NCBI GenBank assembly: GCA_913776795.1 | Contig: CAJYRH010000300.1 | Coordinates: 1 to 14,038, forward strand | From: an uncultured Pseudorhodoferax sp. | GTDB lineage: Bacteria > Pseudomonadota > Gammaproteobacteria > Burkholderiales > Burkholderiaceae | Direction of reading: 5' to 3' | DNA: 14,038 nt | Shown here: positions 1 to 8,000 of the stretch, one piece after another | Layout of the letters: the number at the start of each line of letters is the position of its first letter | How positions within the stretch are numbered: position 1 is the stretch's first letter | The notes under the pieces: generated by a model | What the model was told of the DNA's origin: nothing | Seen by the model: the letters and a program-made list of their open reading frames with translations, nothing else | The model's database searches: none | Program-made: the position numbers and the translations under genes

Positions 1-751
1 TGGTCACGGCGACGAACGCGATGACCAGCGCAAGCACGGTCTGCTCGTCTGCCGCGGGATCGAACCCCGGGTCGCTCGGCCCGACGAAACGCGCGGCCGC
101 CATGCCCATGTAGTGCATGCCCGTGATGGCCAGGCCCATGACGCAGCCGGCCAGCAGGTTCAGCGCCTGGCTGCCCACGCGCAGCCGGTGCGCCAGCCCG
201 AAGCGGATCCACAGAGCCAGCACCGACAGCACGACGGCCAACACGATGGAGGCGGCAAAGCCCAAGGGATCAAAGGCCAGCTGCGCATCCATGCGCATGG
301 CCAGCATGCCGCCGTAGTGCATGGCGCCGATGCCGGCGCCGACCAGTACGCCGCCCAACAGCAATTGGCCAGCACTGAGCTGCGGACGTGCGATCAGGTG
401 CAGCGCAGTGCCGGCGGCCAGGAGGCTGGGCAGCATGGACAGCAGCGTCACCCCGGGTGCGTAGTTCACGCTGGTGCACAGCTGGAAGGCCAGCATGCCG
501 ATGAAGTGCATCGCCCAGACGCCCGCGCCCAGGGTCAGTGCGCCGGCCCCCAGGGCGGCCCAGCGCGCTGCTGGCCGGATGGTGCTGCGCGCGCCGGTGG
601 CCAGCTGCATCGCTGCCCATGAGGCCGCCACCGCCACCACCACCGAAAGTGCCACTAGCCAGGGGTCGAACTTCCCCGCGATCTGCAAGGCGGGCGGAAT
701 GTCTTCACGCAGGAACCACCGGGTCCAGGCGAAGTTTGGAAAGAGCGCCAT
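1..751 (-). CDS. MHYT-domain integral membrane sensor protein (C-terminus missing, runs off the window)
   Basis: The first 250 residues are visible and the frame is still open at the window edge. They form a multi-helix membrane domain with three signature repeats: MHFIGM at about residues 81-86, MHYGGM at 144-149 and MHYMGM at 212-217. These are the hallmark of the MHYT domain, which is predicted in the family to bind copper and sense a diatomic gas such as O2, CO or NO. MHYT proteins usually carry GGDEF, EAL, kinase or HTH outputs at the C-terminus, but here that part lies outside the window. The ATG at 751 is chosen because an in-frame TAA lies only four codons upstream. No Shine-Dalgarno sequence precedes it. 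The gene sits 135 bases downstream of a GGDEF-EAL gene on the same strand, so a c-di-GMP output is a reasonable guess. The MHYT assignment is firm; the output domain is unknown. Confidence 0.9.
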   Translation of the reverse strand, partial: MALFPNFAWTRWFLREDIPPALQIAGKFDPWLVALSVVVAVAASWAAMQLATGARSTIRPAARWAALGAGALTLGAGVWAMHFIGMLAFQLCTSVNYAPGVTLLSMLPSLLAAGTALHLIARPQLSAGQLLLGGVLVGAGIGAMHYGGMLAMRMDAQLAFDPLGFAASIVLAVVLSVLALWIRFGLAHRLRVGSQALNLLAGCVMGLAITGMHYMGMAAARFVGPSDPGFDPAADEQTVLALVIAFVAVT

Positions 752-755
752 GTCT

Positions 756-768
756 ATTTGTTACAAAT
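756..768. promoter_or_regulatory. AT-rich 13-bp palindrome just upstream of the MHYT start
   Basis: ATTTGT-T-ACAAAT is a perfect 6-bp inverted repeat around one central base, lying 5 bases upstream of the MHYT gene's ATG. It sits in a short AT-rich stretch (about 755-775) of otherwise GC-rich DNA. It could be an operator or part of a promoter. A TAACAA hexamer on the minus strand would put transcription start almost at the ATG, matching the absence of a ribosome binding site, but I see no good -35 box. Function is inferred only. Confidence 0.3.
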
Positions 769-886
769 TTAAACGCATTGAGCCTGGGATATGTTCGGCA
801 AAAGCTCGGATACGCGCGCGCAAGGATTGCACGCACTGGCGATTTTTGTGCGGTACGCGGCGCGAGCGCGGCTGGATTGCGGGCCG

Positions 887-3079
887 TCAGCCGCCCAGCG
901 GTGTGGCGGATCCGCTCAGCCGCACGGTGGCCTGCGCCGCGGTTTCGGGCTGGCTGTAGAAGTAGCCCTGCGCGCCGTCACAGCCGCAAGCGGCCAGGAA
1001 TTCGGCCTGGTCCTGGGTCTCCACCCCCTCGGCCAGCACGCGCAGGCCCAGGCCGCGGGCCAGTGCCACCGTGGCATGCACGATGGCGGCGTCCTGCCGG
1101 TCCTGCGGCAGCGCCGAGACGAAGCTGCGGTCGATCTTGAGTTCGTCCAGCGGGAAGCGCTTGAGATAGGCCATGGACGAATAACCGGTGCCGAAGTCGT
1201 CCAGGGACAGCCGCACGCCCAATGCATGGATGTCGTGCAGCAACCCGATGATCTGGTCGCCTTCGCCCATGGCGACGGTCTCCGTGATCTCCAGCCGCAA
1301 CAGCGCCGGCGCGATGGCGGCGTCGCGCAGCGCCAGGCGCACGACCTGCACGATCTCGCCGTTGGTCCACTGGCGCGCCGACACGTTGACTGCCACCGGC
1401 ACGGGCTGCAGCCCGGCGGCCTGCCAGCGGGCAAGCTGCCGTGCCACCTCGCGCACGGCCCAGGCGCCCATGTCGACGATCAGTCCGGATTCCTCGGCCA
1501 GCTGGATGAACTCGGACGGCGGGATCTCCTGGCCCGGCACCTGTTGCCACCGCATCAGGGCTTCCATGCCGATCATGCGGCCAGTGTCGAATGCAAACTG
1601 TGGCTGGTAGTGCAGCTGCAGGCGTTCGTGCAGCAATGCCTGGCGCAGATCGACCTCGCGTGCCAGGCGGTCGTGCATGCGCGCGTTGATGTCGCTGGCC
1701 CAGATGTGAAAGCTCGCCTTGGGCTGGCCCTTGGCGCGGTACATGGCCATGTCGGCCTTGGAAAGCAGGTCCTCGATCTGCGTGCCGTCGCGCGGCACCA
1801 GCACCACCCCCACGCTGGCGGAGCTGGGCAGCAGGCGGTGGTTGAACTCCGGGCCCAGCGCCACGTCGCGCGACAGCGCGTCGACGATCTTGCTGGCGCC
1901 CAGGGCGGCGCCCTCGGGCCCGCCCACGTTCTCCAGGATCAGCACGAACTCGTCGCCACCCCAGCGCGCCACCGTGTCGGTGTCACGGCACAGGGCCTGC
2001 AGCCGCTGGGCCAGGACGCGCAGCATGGCGTCGCCGGTGCGGTGCCCCAGCATGTCGTTGATGTGCTTGAAGCGGTCCAGGTCGACGAACAGAATGGCTG
2101 CCACGCTGTGCTGGCGCTTCACGCGCGAGAGCGTCCGTTGCAGCTGCTCGTGCAGCAGCACGCGGTTGGGCAGGCCGGTCAGCGCGTCGTGGGTCGCGGC
2201 ATGCTCGCGTTCTCGGGCCGCTTCCAGCGCGCCGGTCATGTCGGTGAAGACGAGCACGGCGCCATCGATCACACCATCGGTGGCGCGCAGGGGGCTGGCC
2301 GTGGCGCGCAGGCTGCGCACGCCGTCGGGCGCGCGCAGACGCAGCAGCTCGCGCACGCGCACGCTGACCCCCTGCGCCAGGCATGCGGTGATGGCGGCAT
2401 GCAGCGCGCCGTGGCTCGGACCCTCCAGCGGGTAGGCAACGGCCAGCGGGCGGCCCTCCAGCACCCTCGGTGCGGCCTGTTGCACAGCGCTGAGGTTGGC
2501 GAAGCGCACGGTGTGCTCCGGCCCGTCGATGGTGAGCACGGCGTCGTCGATGGCACGCAGTGCTGCCTGCGCCTGCGCGCGCGCGCGCCGCTGCACGCGC
2601 CGGGCAGCGCGCGCGCGCAGCGCTTCGCGCACAGCCAGGGCCACCCCCAGGCCCGCCACCGGCAGCGCCGGGGGGAGCCAGCGCTGCTGCGTCAGCAGGG
2701 CGGAGCTGGCCGCCAGCGGAAGGCACAACAGCGCGCCGGCCAGCAGCAGGCGGGCTGGTGCCTTGCTGGGCCGCAGCGCCACGGCGCTGACCAGCAGCAG
2801 CGAGAACAGCGCGGCCAGCGTGGCGGGTACGCGCTCGACCGCCGCATGGTCGGGCGCCGGCAGCGCGGCCGCGCCAGCGGTGTCCGGCTGCAGCAGCTGG
2901 TAAGCCAGCAGGTCCAGGTGCTGCAGGCCGGCGGGCTGCCACCAGGCCAGCAGCACCGTGACAGCGACCGCAGTGAGCCACCACGTGGCCCGCGCGGCTG
3001 CAGCGCGCGCATGGTGACTACGGCCTTGCGCACCTGCGCCACCGGTCGGACCGACGGGGCGTGGGCGCGGGGAGGGCAT
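887..3079 (-). CDS. Membrane-anchored PAS-GGDEF-EAL protein (c-di-GMP synthesis and/or hydrolysis)
   Basis: This is a 730-residue protein. Residues 33-48 form one hydrophobic helix, followed by HLDLLAY (54-60). Three more helices follow at about 86-102, 110-130 and 136-152, including WLPPALP, which resembles the C-terminal helices of CHASE2 sensors. A PAS-like domain spans about 172-285. The GGDEF domain (about 296-455) has an intact GGDEF at 374-378 and an inhibitory RxxD site (RDTD, 365-368) exactly five residues before it. The EAL domain (about 475-720) keeps EAL (506-508), NVSARQ, LEITET, DDFGTGYSS, LKIDRSF and AEGVET, so its metal-binding and catalytic residues look complete. Both activities are therefore possible on paper: diguanylate cyclase and c-di-GMP phosphodiesterase. 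An Arg/Ala-rich linker at 151-175 is encoded by alternating GC tracts. The start at 3079 lacks a strong ribosome binding site, so the exact N-terminus is less sure. The gene is probably monocistronic or paired with the MHYT gene. Confidence 0.93.
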   Translation of the reverse strand: MPSPRPRPVGPTGGAGAQGRSHHARAAAARATWWLTAVAVTVLLAWWQPAGLQHLDLLAYQLLQPDTAGAAALPAPDHAAVERVPATLAALFSLLLVSAVALRPSKAPARLLLAGALLCLPLAASSALLTQQRWLPPALPVAGLGVALAVREALRARAARRVQRRARAQAQAALRAIDDAVLTIDGPEHTVRFANLSAVQQAAPRVLEGRPLAVAYPLEGPSHGALHAAITACLAQGVSVRVRELLRLRAPDGVRSLRATASPLRATDGVIDGAVLVFTDMTGALEAAREREHAATHDALTGLPNRVLLHEQLQRTLSRVKRQHSVAAILFVDLDRFKHINDMLGHRTGDAMLRVLAQRLQALCRDTDTVARWGGDEFVLILENVGGPEGAALGASKIVDALSRDVALGPEFNHRLLPSSASVGVVLVPRDGTQIEDLLSKADMAMYRAKGQPKASFHIWASDINARMHDRLAREVDLRQALLHERLQLHYQPQFAFDTGRMIGMEALMRWQQVPGQEIPPSEFIQLAEESGLIVDMGAWAVREVARQLARWQAAGLQPVPVAVNVSARQWTNGEIVQVVRLALRDAAIAPALLRLEITETVAMGEGDQIIGLLHDIHALGVRLSLDDFGTGYSSMAYLKRFPLDELKIDRSFVSALPQDRQDAAIVHATVALARGLGLRVLAEGVETQDQAEFLAACGCDGAQGYFYSQPETAAQATVRLSGSATPLGG
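2574..2618. repeat. Two alternating (GC)n tracts in the GGDEF-EAL linker
   Basis: Uninterrupted alternating GC runs occur at about 2575-2588 (seven GC units) and 2607-2618 (six units). They lie inside the coding region for the basic Arg/Ala-rich linker between the last membrane helix and the PAS domain. Such purine-pyrimidine tracts can adopt Z-form DNA and can slip during replication. A change not divisible by three would disconnect the PAS-GGDEF-EAL output. They may simply reflect GC-rich Arg/Ala codons. Confidence 0.45.
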
Positions 3080-3175
3080 GGCGACTTTGCAGCAGCAATG
3101 AAGAAGCGTGGATTGTATGGATAGAAGTCAAGGAATTACTTTGTATTCAATTGCAGATTCGAGTCTTACATTTGT
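3080..3175 (-). promoter_or_regulatory. AT-rich intergenic region, probable promoter of the GGDEF-EAL gene
   Basis: This 96-base gap between the DUF6152 stop and the GGDEF-EAL start is markedly AT-richer than its surroundings, as promoters are in GC-rich genomes. On the minus strand a TTGACT hexamer (3131-3126) and a TACAAT hexamer (3117-3112) can be seen, but only 8 bases separate them, so they are not one sigma-70 promoter. I can support a likely promoter region, not a precise start site. No intrinsic terminator for the upstream genes is evident. Confidence 0.4.
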
Positions 3176-3664
3176 TCAGGCCGGGCTGGACCGCAAACCG
3201 TAGGTTTTTCCACCCGCGAACAGGTACTCGACGCGCATCACCGCTGGCCCCTGCTCGTCCTTGAATGTGAAACCCACGGCCGCGACCCTGTCGCCCACCC
3301 GCATTTCCTCTGCCTGCCACGCGCGCATGCGCGTGAGCGGGGCCAGTTCCAGTTCCCAGCGCCGGTCCTTGCGCGTGGGCACGACGGCCTTGGCCAGAAG
3401 GGCCTGCCCGTCGACCCCTGCGCTCTGGGCGGGAAGCGCGCGCTGGCGCAGGTCGGCCGGCAGCGCCAGCGCTGCGGGCAGCTCGACCACCAGTTCGGCA
3501 TGCGGATTGCGCCAGCGGCTCTCGACGACCTGGCCTTCCAGGTAGACCGGTCGATCCTGGTCGAAGCTGCTCCAGCCGTGGTGGGCGTGGGCGCGCTGCA
3601 GCGCCAGCGGGGCGCCCAGGCTGGCCAGCGCGATCAGCCGGCGGCGCGTGAGGTGCAGGGTCAT
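3176..3664 (-). CDS. Exported DUF6152-family protein
   Basis: This 162-residue protein has an N-terminal export signal ending near residue 27 (RAHA followed by HHGWSSFD). The basic stretch TRRRLIALA (6-14) resembles a Tat twin-arginine motif, though a Sec signal cannot be excluded. The mature part starts with HHGWSSFD, then YLEGQVVESRWRNPHAEL, which I recognise as the conserved opening of the DUF6152 family of small periplasmic proteins of unknown function. It is probably a beta-rich, OB-like fold with His at the mature N-terminus, so metal binding is conceivable but unproven. The start is well supported: AAGGAG lies 7 bases before the ATG. It begins 23 bases after the stop of the DUF6644-like gene, so the two are almost surely co-transcribed. 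The length is normal for the family. Confidence 0.8.
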   Translation of the reverse strand: MTLHLTRRRLIALASLGAPLALQRAHAHHGWSSFDQDRPVYLEGQVVESRWRNPHAELVVELPAALALPADLRQRALPAQSAGVDGQALLAKAVVPTRKDRRWELELAPLTRMRAWQAEEMRVGDRVAAVGFTFKDEQGPAVMRVEYLFAGGKTYGLRSSPA

Positions 3665-3687
3665 GGCATCACTCCTTGGGTGGTGGG

Positions 3688-4113
3688 TCATTCGTAGGCA
3701 ATCCAGCGGCCGCAGACGATGGCTGCGAGCCACAGGGCGGTGGAGGCCAGCATCTGCAGCCGGGCCAACCGGTCGAGCCGGGCCAGCGCGCCGCGGCTGT
3801 GGAACCAGGCGGCGTTGCAGCCGGCCAACGCCAGCAACCCCATCTTGACCACGAAGCTGCGGCTGGCCAGCAGTTCCGCCGGGTGGGTGGCGAACATCAG
3901 GAGGCCGCTGGCGGCGGCCAGCGTGAAGCCGGCGACGGCGAGCGTGAGCGACAGCCGCGCCAGGTCCGGCACCGGGAGCGCCGCAGCACCGCCGAACACG
4001 CGCACCTCCAGCGCCACGAGGTTGCCCAGCAGCAGCGCGATGCCGACGATGTGCGCGATCTCCAGGACGGGGTAGGCCCATGGGTGGGACTGCAGGGCGG
4101 CCAGGGCTTGCAT
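3688..4113 (-). CDS. Small four-helix inner-membrane protein, DUF6644-like
   Basis: This 141-residue protein has four predicted transmembrane helices, at about 13-35, 52-74, 86-105 and 118-135. It shows no signal peptide or known catalytic motif. The N-terminal pattern PWAYPVLEIAHIVGIALLLG, with a conserved-looking His21 in the first helix, resembles DUF6644 and the related DUF2214 membrane families. The name is from memory and is the uncertain part. The tight spacing to the downstream DUF6152 gene (23 bases) suggests a membrane/periplasm protein pair acting together. Upstream, 58 bases separate it from the response-regulator stop with no obvious terminator, so it may be the tail of the kinase operon. 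The start at 4113 is the first good ATG, with only a weak ribosome binding site. Confidence 0.7.
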   Translation of the reverse strand: MQALAALQSHPWAYPVLEIAHIVGIALLLGNLVALEVRVFGGAAALPVPDLARLSLTLAVAGFTLAAASGLLMFATHPAELLASRSFVVKMGLLALAGCNAAWFHSRGALARLDRLARLQMLASTALWLAAIVCGRWIAYE

Positions 4114-4171
4114 GCGGCCATCTTCGCACCGGCCCGCGCCCCGCCGCGAATGCCCCCAGTCGGCGGCGACC

Positions 4172-5074
4172 TCAGTCGTCGGGCAGCCCGCCCTCGCGTG
4201 TCATGAGCGCCGCGGCCGAGGCGCGCGTTTCCACGCCCAGCTTGGCGTAGGCGTGCTCCAGGTGCTTGTTCACCGTGCGCGGCGACAGGCCCAGGATGTC
4301 GCCGATGTCACGGTTGGTCTTGCCCTTCGCCAGCCAGGACAGGACCTCGATCTCGCGCGGGGTGAGCTCGGCATCCCGCAGCCGCGAAGCCGCCTGCGGC
4401 CGCACCTGCAGGAGCGCCATGGCCTCTGCCATGCCGCTGGCGCCGATCCACTGCAGCCGCAGTTCCTCGCCGCCCTGGGTGGCCAGCAGGGCCGAGCCGC
4501 CGCCGGCCGCGCGCAGCGGCGCCAGGAATGGCGCCAGCCAGGCGGACCATTGCTCGGCCGGCCGGTCGACGAAGCGGCGCAGCCAGTCGGCCGCGCGGGG
4601 CGAGCGCCAGGCCAGCCGGTCCTGGTGGTCCAGCAGCAGCACGCCCAGGCCGCCCAGGTCCACGGCCTCCCGTGCCAGCCGCGAGACCCGCGCGTTGCGC
4701 ACATGGGTCGCGAGTCGCGCAAGGACCTCTTCGATCTTGACCGGCTTGACCACGTAGTCCACGCCGCCGGCCTCGAAGCCAGCCACGATGTGCGCGGTCT
4801 CCGACAGCGCGGTCATGAAGATCACGGGCACGTGGGCGCGCTCGGGCAGTGCCTGGATGCGCCGGCAGGTCTCGAAGCCGTCCAGGCCGGGCATCAGCGC
4901 GTCCAGCAGGATGGCGTCGGGGGTCACCCATTCCAGGCTCTGCAACGCAGCCTCGCCGCTGCGCGCCACGAGCACGCCGTAGCCGGCGGCCTCCAGCGCG
5001 TCCACGAGGAAGCCCAGCGCGTCCGGCGCGTCGTCCACCACCTGCACGACCAACTTTTGCGGCGTGGCCGTCAT
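4172..5074 (-). CDS. Response regulator: receiver, PAS-like and LuxR-type HTH
   Basis: This 300-residue protein has a receiver domain at about 8-125 with acidic pair D14/D15, phosphoacceptor D58 in ILLDALMPGLDG, T88 and K110. A middle segment (about 135-225, with GVLLLDHQDRLAW) looks like a small PAS domain. A LuxR/NarL-type HTH spans 233-295 (LTPREIEVLSWLAKGKTNRD and SPRTVNKHLEHAYAKLG). The ATG overlaps the kinase stop as ATGA, so translation is coupled and this regulator is the natural partner of the upstream permease-kinase. An alternative ATG at 5089 would add five residues. The central PAS-like domain makes it longer than standard NarL-type regulators (about 210 residues) and may add a second input. 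By analogy with CrbS/CrbR-type pairs, it probably activates genes for uptake or catabolism of the kinase's ligand. Targets are inferred. Confidence 0.9.
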   Translation of the reverse strand: MTATPQKLVVQVVDDAPDALGFLVDALEAAGYGVLVARSGEAALQSLEWVTPDAILLDALMPGLDGFETCRRIQALPERAHVPVIFMTALSETAHIVAGFEAGGVDYVVKPVKIEEVLARLATHVRNARVSRLAREAVDLGGLGVLLLDHQDRLAWRSPRAADWLRRFVDRPAEQWSAWLAPFLAPLRAAGGGSALLATQGGEELRLQWIGASGMAEAMALLQVRPQAASRLRDAELTPREIEVLSWLAKGKTNRDIGDILGLSPRTVNKHLEHAYAKLGVETRASAAALMTREGGLPDD

Positions 5075-8000
5075 TCCCGTTGCAACCATCTCAAAAGGCT
5101 CTCCAGGTCGACCCGGTCGACCAGCTGGCGCAGGTAGTCGCATTCGCGCTGCGTGGCGGTGTCGGCCGCGGCCATGCGGGCAATGCCGCGCTTGAGGGAG
5201 CCCAGATCGCCGATGCGGGCGAGCCAGATCAGTTCGGCCGTCGCTTCGTTGGACAGGGTATGGGCCAGCGGGGCCGCGGCTTCCTGCACCACCGCCGCGG
5301 GCGGTGCTTCGTGGATCCATTCCAGCTGCAGGTGCCGTTCCAGCTGCCCCAGCAGTTCGGACTCGGCCACCGGCTTGGTGACGAAGCCGTTGGCGCCGCT
5401 GCCGTCCAGCTGCTCGGGCGCGTGGAACACGTTGGCCGAGACCATCACCACGGGCAGGGCCGCGTGGCCGGCCTGGCGCAGTGCGCGGCAGGTCGCCCAG
5501 CCGTCCATGTCGCCCATGTTCACGTCCAGCAGCACCATGTCGGGAGGGTGGCCGGCCACGGCCTGCAGGCATTCCGGGCCGCTCGCGGCCTCCTGCGTGG
5601 CGAAGCCCAGCGGAATCAGGATCGCCGCCATCAGCTGGCGCTGCTCGGGCTGGTCGTCCACCAGCAGCAGGCGGCGCCGTTCGCCCAGGTAGCCGATCAC
5701 GCGGCGGTGGTTCTCCACCTGGTGCTGGTCGATGGCGGTCAACTCGCGCATGTACAGCCGCAGCTTGAAGCAGCTGCCGCGGCCCACCTCGCTCGTCACC
5801 GACAGCTCGCCACCCATCAGGTCGGCCAGCAGCTGCGTGATGGCCAGTCCCAGCCCGGTACCGGGCTCGTGCGCGATGCGGCCCGAGGCGCTGCGCTCGA
5901 AGGGCAGGAAGATGCGTGCGATGTCGTGCGGCGCGATGCCCAGGCCGGTGTCCTCGACCTCGAAGCGCGCCACCTCCATGCGGTGCGACACGCGCAGCAG
6001 GACGCGGCCCTCGGCCGTGAACTTGATCGCGTTGCTGAGCAGGTTGAGCAGGATCTGCCGCAGCCGTTTGGCATCGGCCTGCACGTAGGCTGGCAGGGCG
6101 CGGGCCGGCAGCTCCAGCCGGAACTCCAGTCCCTTGGCATGGGCCTGCGGCTCGACCATGCGCACCAGGTCGTCCAGGAAGTCGCGCAGCGAAATGGCAG
6201 CCGGCTCGATGCGCATGCGCCCGGCCTCGATGCGGGCCAGGTCCAGCATGCCGTCGATCAGGCTGGAAAGGTGCTGACCGCTGCGCTGGATGGTGGCCAC
6301 CGGGCCGCGCACGGCCTCGCTGGCGGCGCTGCGCAGCAGCACCTGCGAGTAGCCCAGGATGCTGTTGAGCGGCGTGCGGAACTCGTGGCTCATGCCGGTG
6401 ACGAAGCGCGTCTTGGCCAGGTTGGCGGCCTCGGCCACCTCCTTGGCCTTCTGCAGCGCGGCGTCGGTGCGCTTGTGTGCGACGATCTCGGCCATCAGCA
6501 GCTGGTTCTGGTGGTTGGACTCGTCCTGCGCCACCTCGCGGCTCTCCACGCCCAGCACGATCCACCAGGCCCCCACGGCGAGCAGCAGCAGCGCCAGCGT
6601 GTAGACCTTCTGGAAGCCGGTGCGCATGCTGGCGCGCGCATGGCCGTCCAGGTCGGCGGCCACCACGTCCTGGTAGTAGACCAGGCCCATCACGGTGGAC
6701 AGCAGCAGCACCAGCGCCACCAGCACCACGAGGTAGTGCGTGAGCCGGAAGTTGATGCGCCGCGCCATCACGCCCGGCAGCAGCGTGCGCAGCAGGTCGT
6801 GCGTCTGCTCCGACGCACTGGAGCGGCTCTTGCAACGGTCGTGGCAGCGCGACTCCAGCGTGCAGCACAGCGAACAGATGGCCGCGCCGTAGGCCGGACA
6901 GAACGACATGTCCTCCGATTCGAAGCGGTTCTCGCAGACCGAGCAGCGCACGCTCTCGCCGGCCTGCCACAGCGGCGTGCGCGGCCGTGCGATGTACCAG
7001 CGCCCGCGCGTGCCCCAGGCGATCAGCGGCGCAGCCACCAGCGCCGTGCTCAGGGCCAGCAGCGGCGAGAACGCGCGCGCGGCCGGCCCCAGCGCGCCTG
7101 CATAGCTGGCCACCCCCATGGCGCCCGCCAGCAGCGTGGCGCCCACGCCCACCGGGTTGATGTCGTACAGGTGCCCGCGCTGGAACTCGATGCCCCTGGG
7201 CGACAGGCCCAGCGGCTTGTTGATGACCAGGTCGGCCACCAGCGCGCCGACCCAGGCGATGGCGATGTTGGCGTACAGACCCAGCACCTCCTCCAGCGCG
7301 CGGAACACACCGAGCGTGAGCAGCAGGATGGCGATGAGCACGTTGAACACCAGCCACACCACGCGGCCCGGGTGGCTGTGGGTGAGCCGCGCGAAGAAGT
7401 TCGACCAGGCCAGCGAGCCCGCATATGCGTTGGTCACGTTGATCTTGATCTGCGAAACCACGACGAACACCACGGTGATCGCGATGGCCCAGGCCGGGTC
7501 GGCGAACAGCAGGCCGAAGGCGGCCAGGTACATCTGCGTGGGGTCCAGCGCCTTGTCCAGCGGCAGCTGGATCTGCAGCACCAGGTAGGCCAGCAGCATG
7601 CCGCCCAGCATCTTGAGCATGCCCGGCACGATCCAGCCCGGCCCGGCGGCCAGCACCGCGCCCCACCAGCGCCAGCGGTTGCGCGCCGTCTTCTCGGGCA
7701 GGAAGCGCAGGAAGTCGACCTGCTCGCCGACCTGCACCACGAGCGCGAAGGCCATGGTGGCGGCGGCGCCGAACATCAGCCAGGAAAAATCGCTCTCGCC
7801 CGAGGTGAAGCCCGACAGGCCCGGCAGCTGCGCGAACACGGCGGGATTCTTCACCGCGATGGCGATGAACGGCAGCACCAGCAGCGCCAGCCACAGCGGC
7901 TGTGTCCACGACTGCAGCCGGCTGATGAAGGTGATGCCGTAGGTCACCAGCGGGATCACCACCAGCGAAGACAGCAGGTAGCAGGCCGTGATCGACCAGC

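Noticed and set aside
851..886. Possible terminator after the GGDEF-EAL gene
   Set aside because: The T-run in this area is on the plus strand, the wrong orientation for a minus-strand gene, and no strong stem precedes it.
791..3124. Long open frame on the plus strand opposite the GGDEF-EAL gene
   Set aside because: It is the antisense shadow of a GC-rich gene. Its translation is rich in Gln, His, Arg and Ala and shows no domain, while the minus strand has every GGDEF and EAL motif.
5075..5089. Alternative response-regulator start at 5089
   Set aside because: It adds only five residues. The ATGA overlap with the kinase stop is the more typical arrangement, although this start cannot be excluded.
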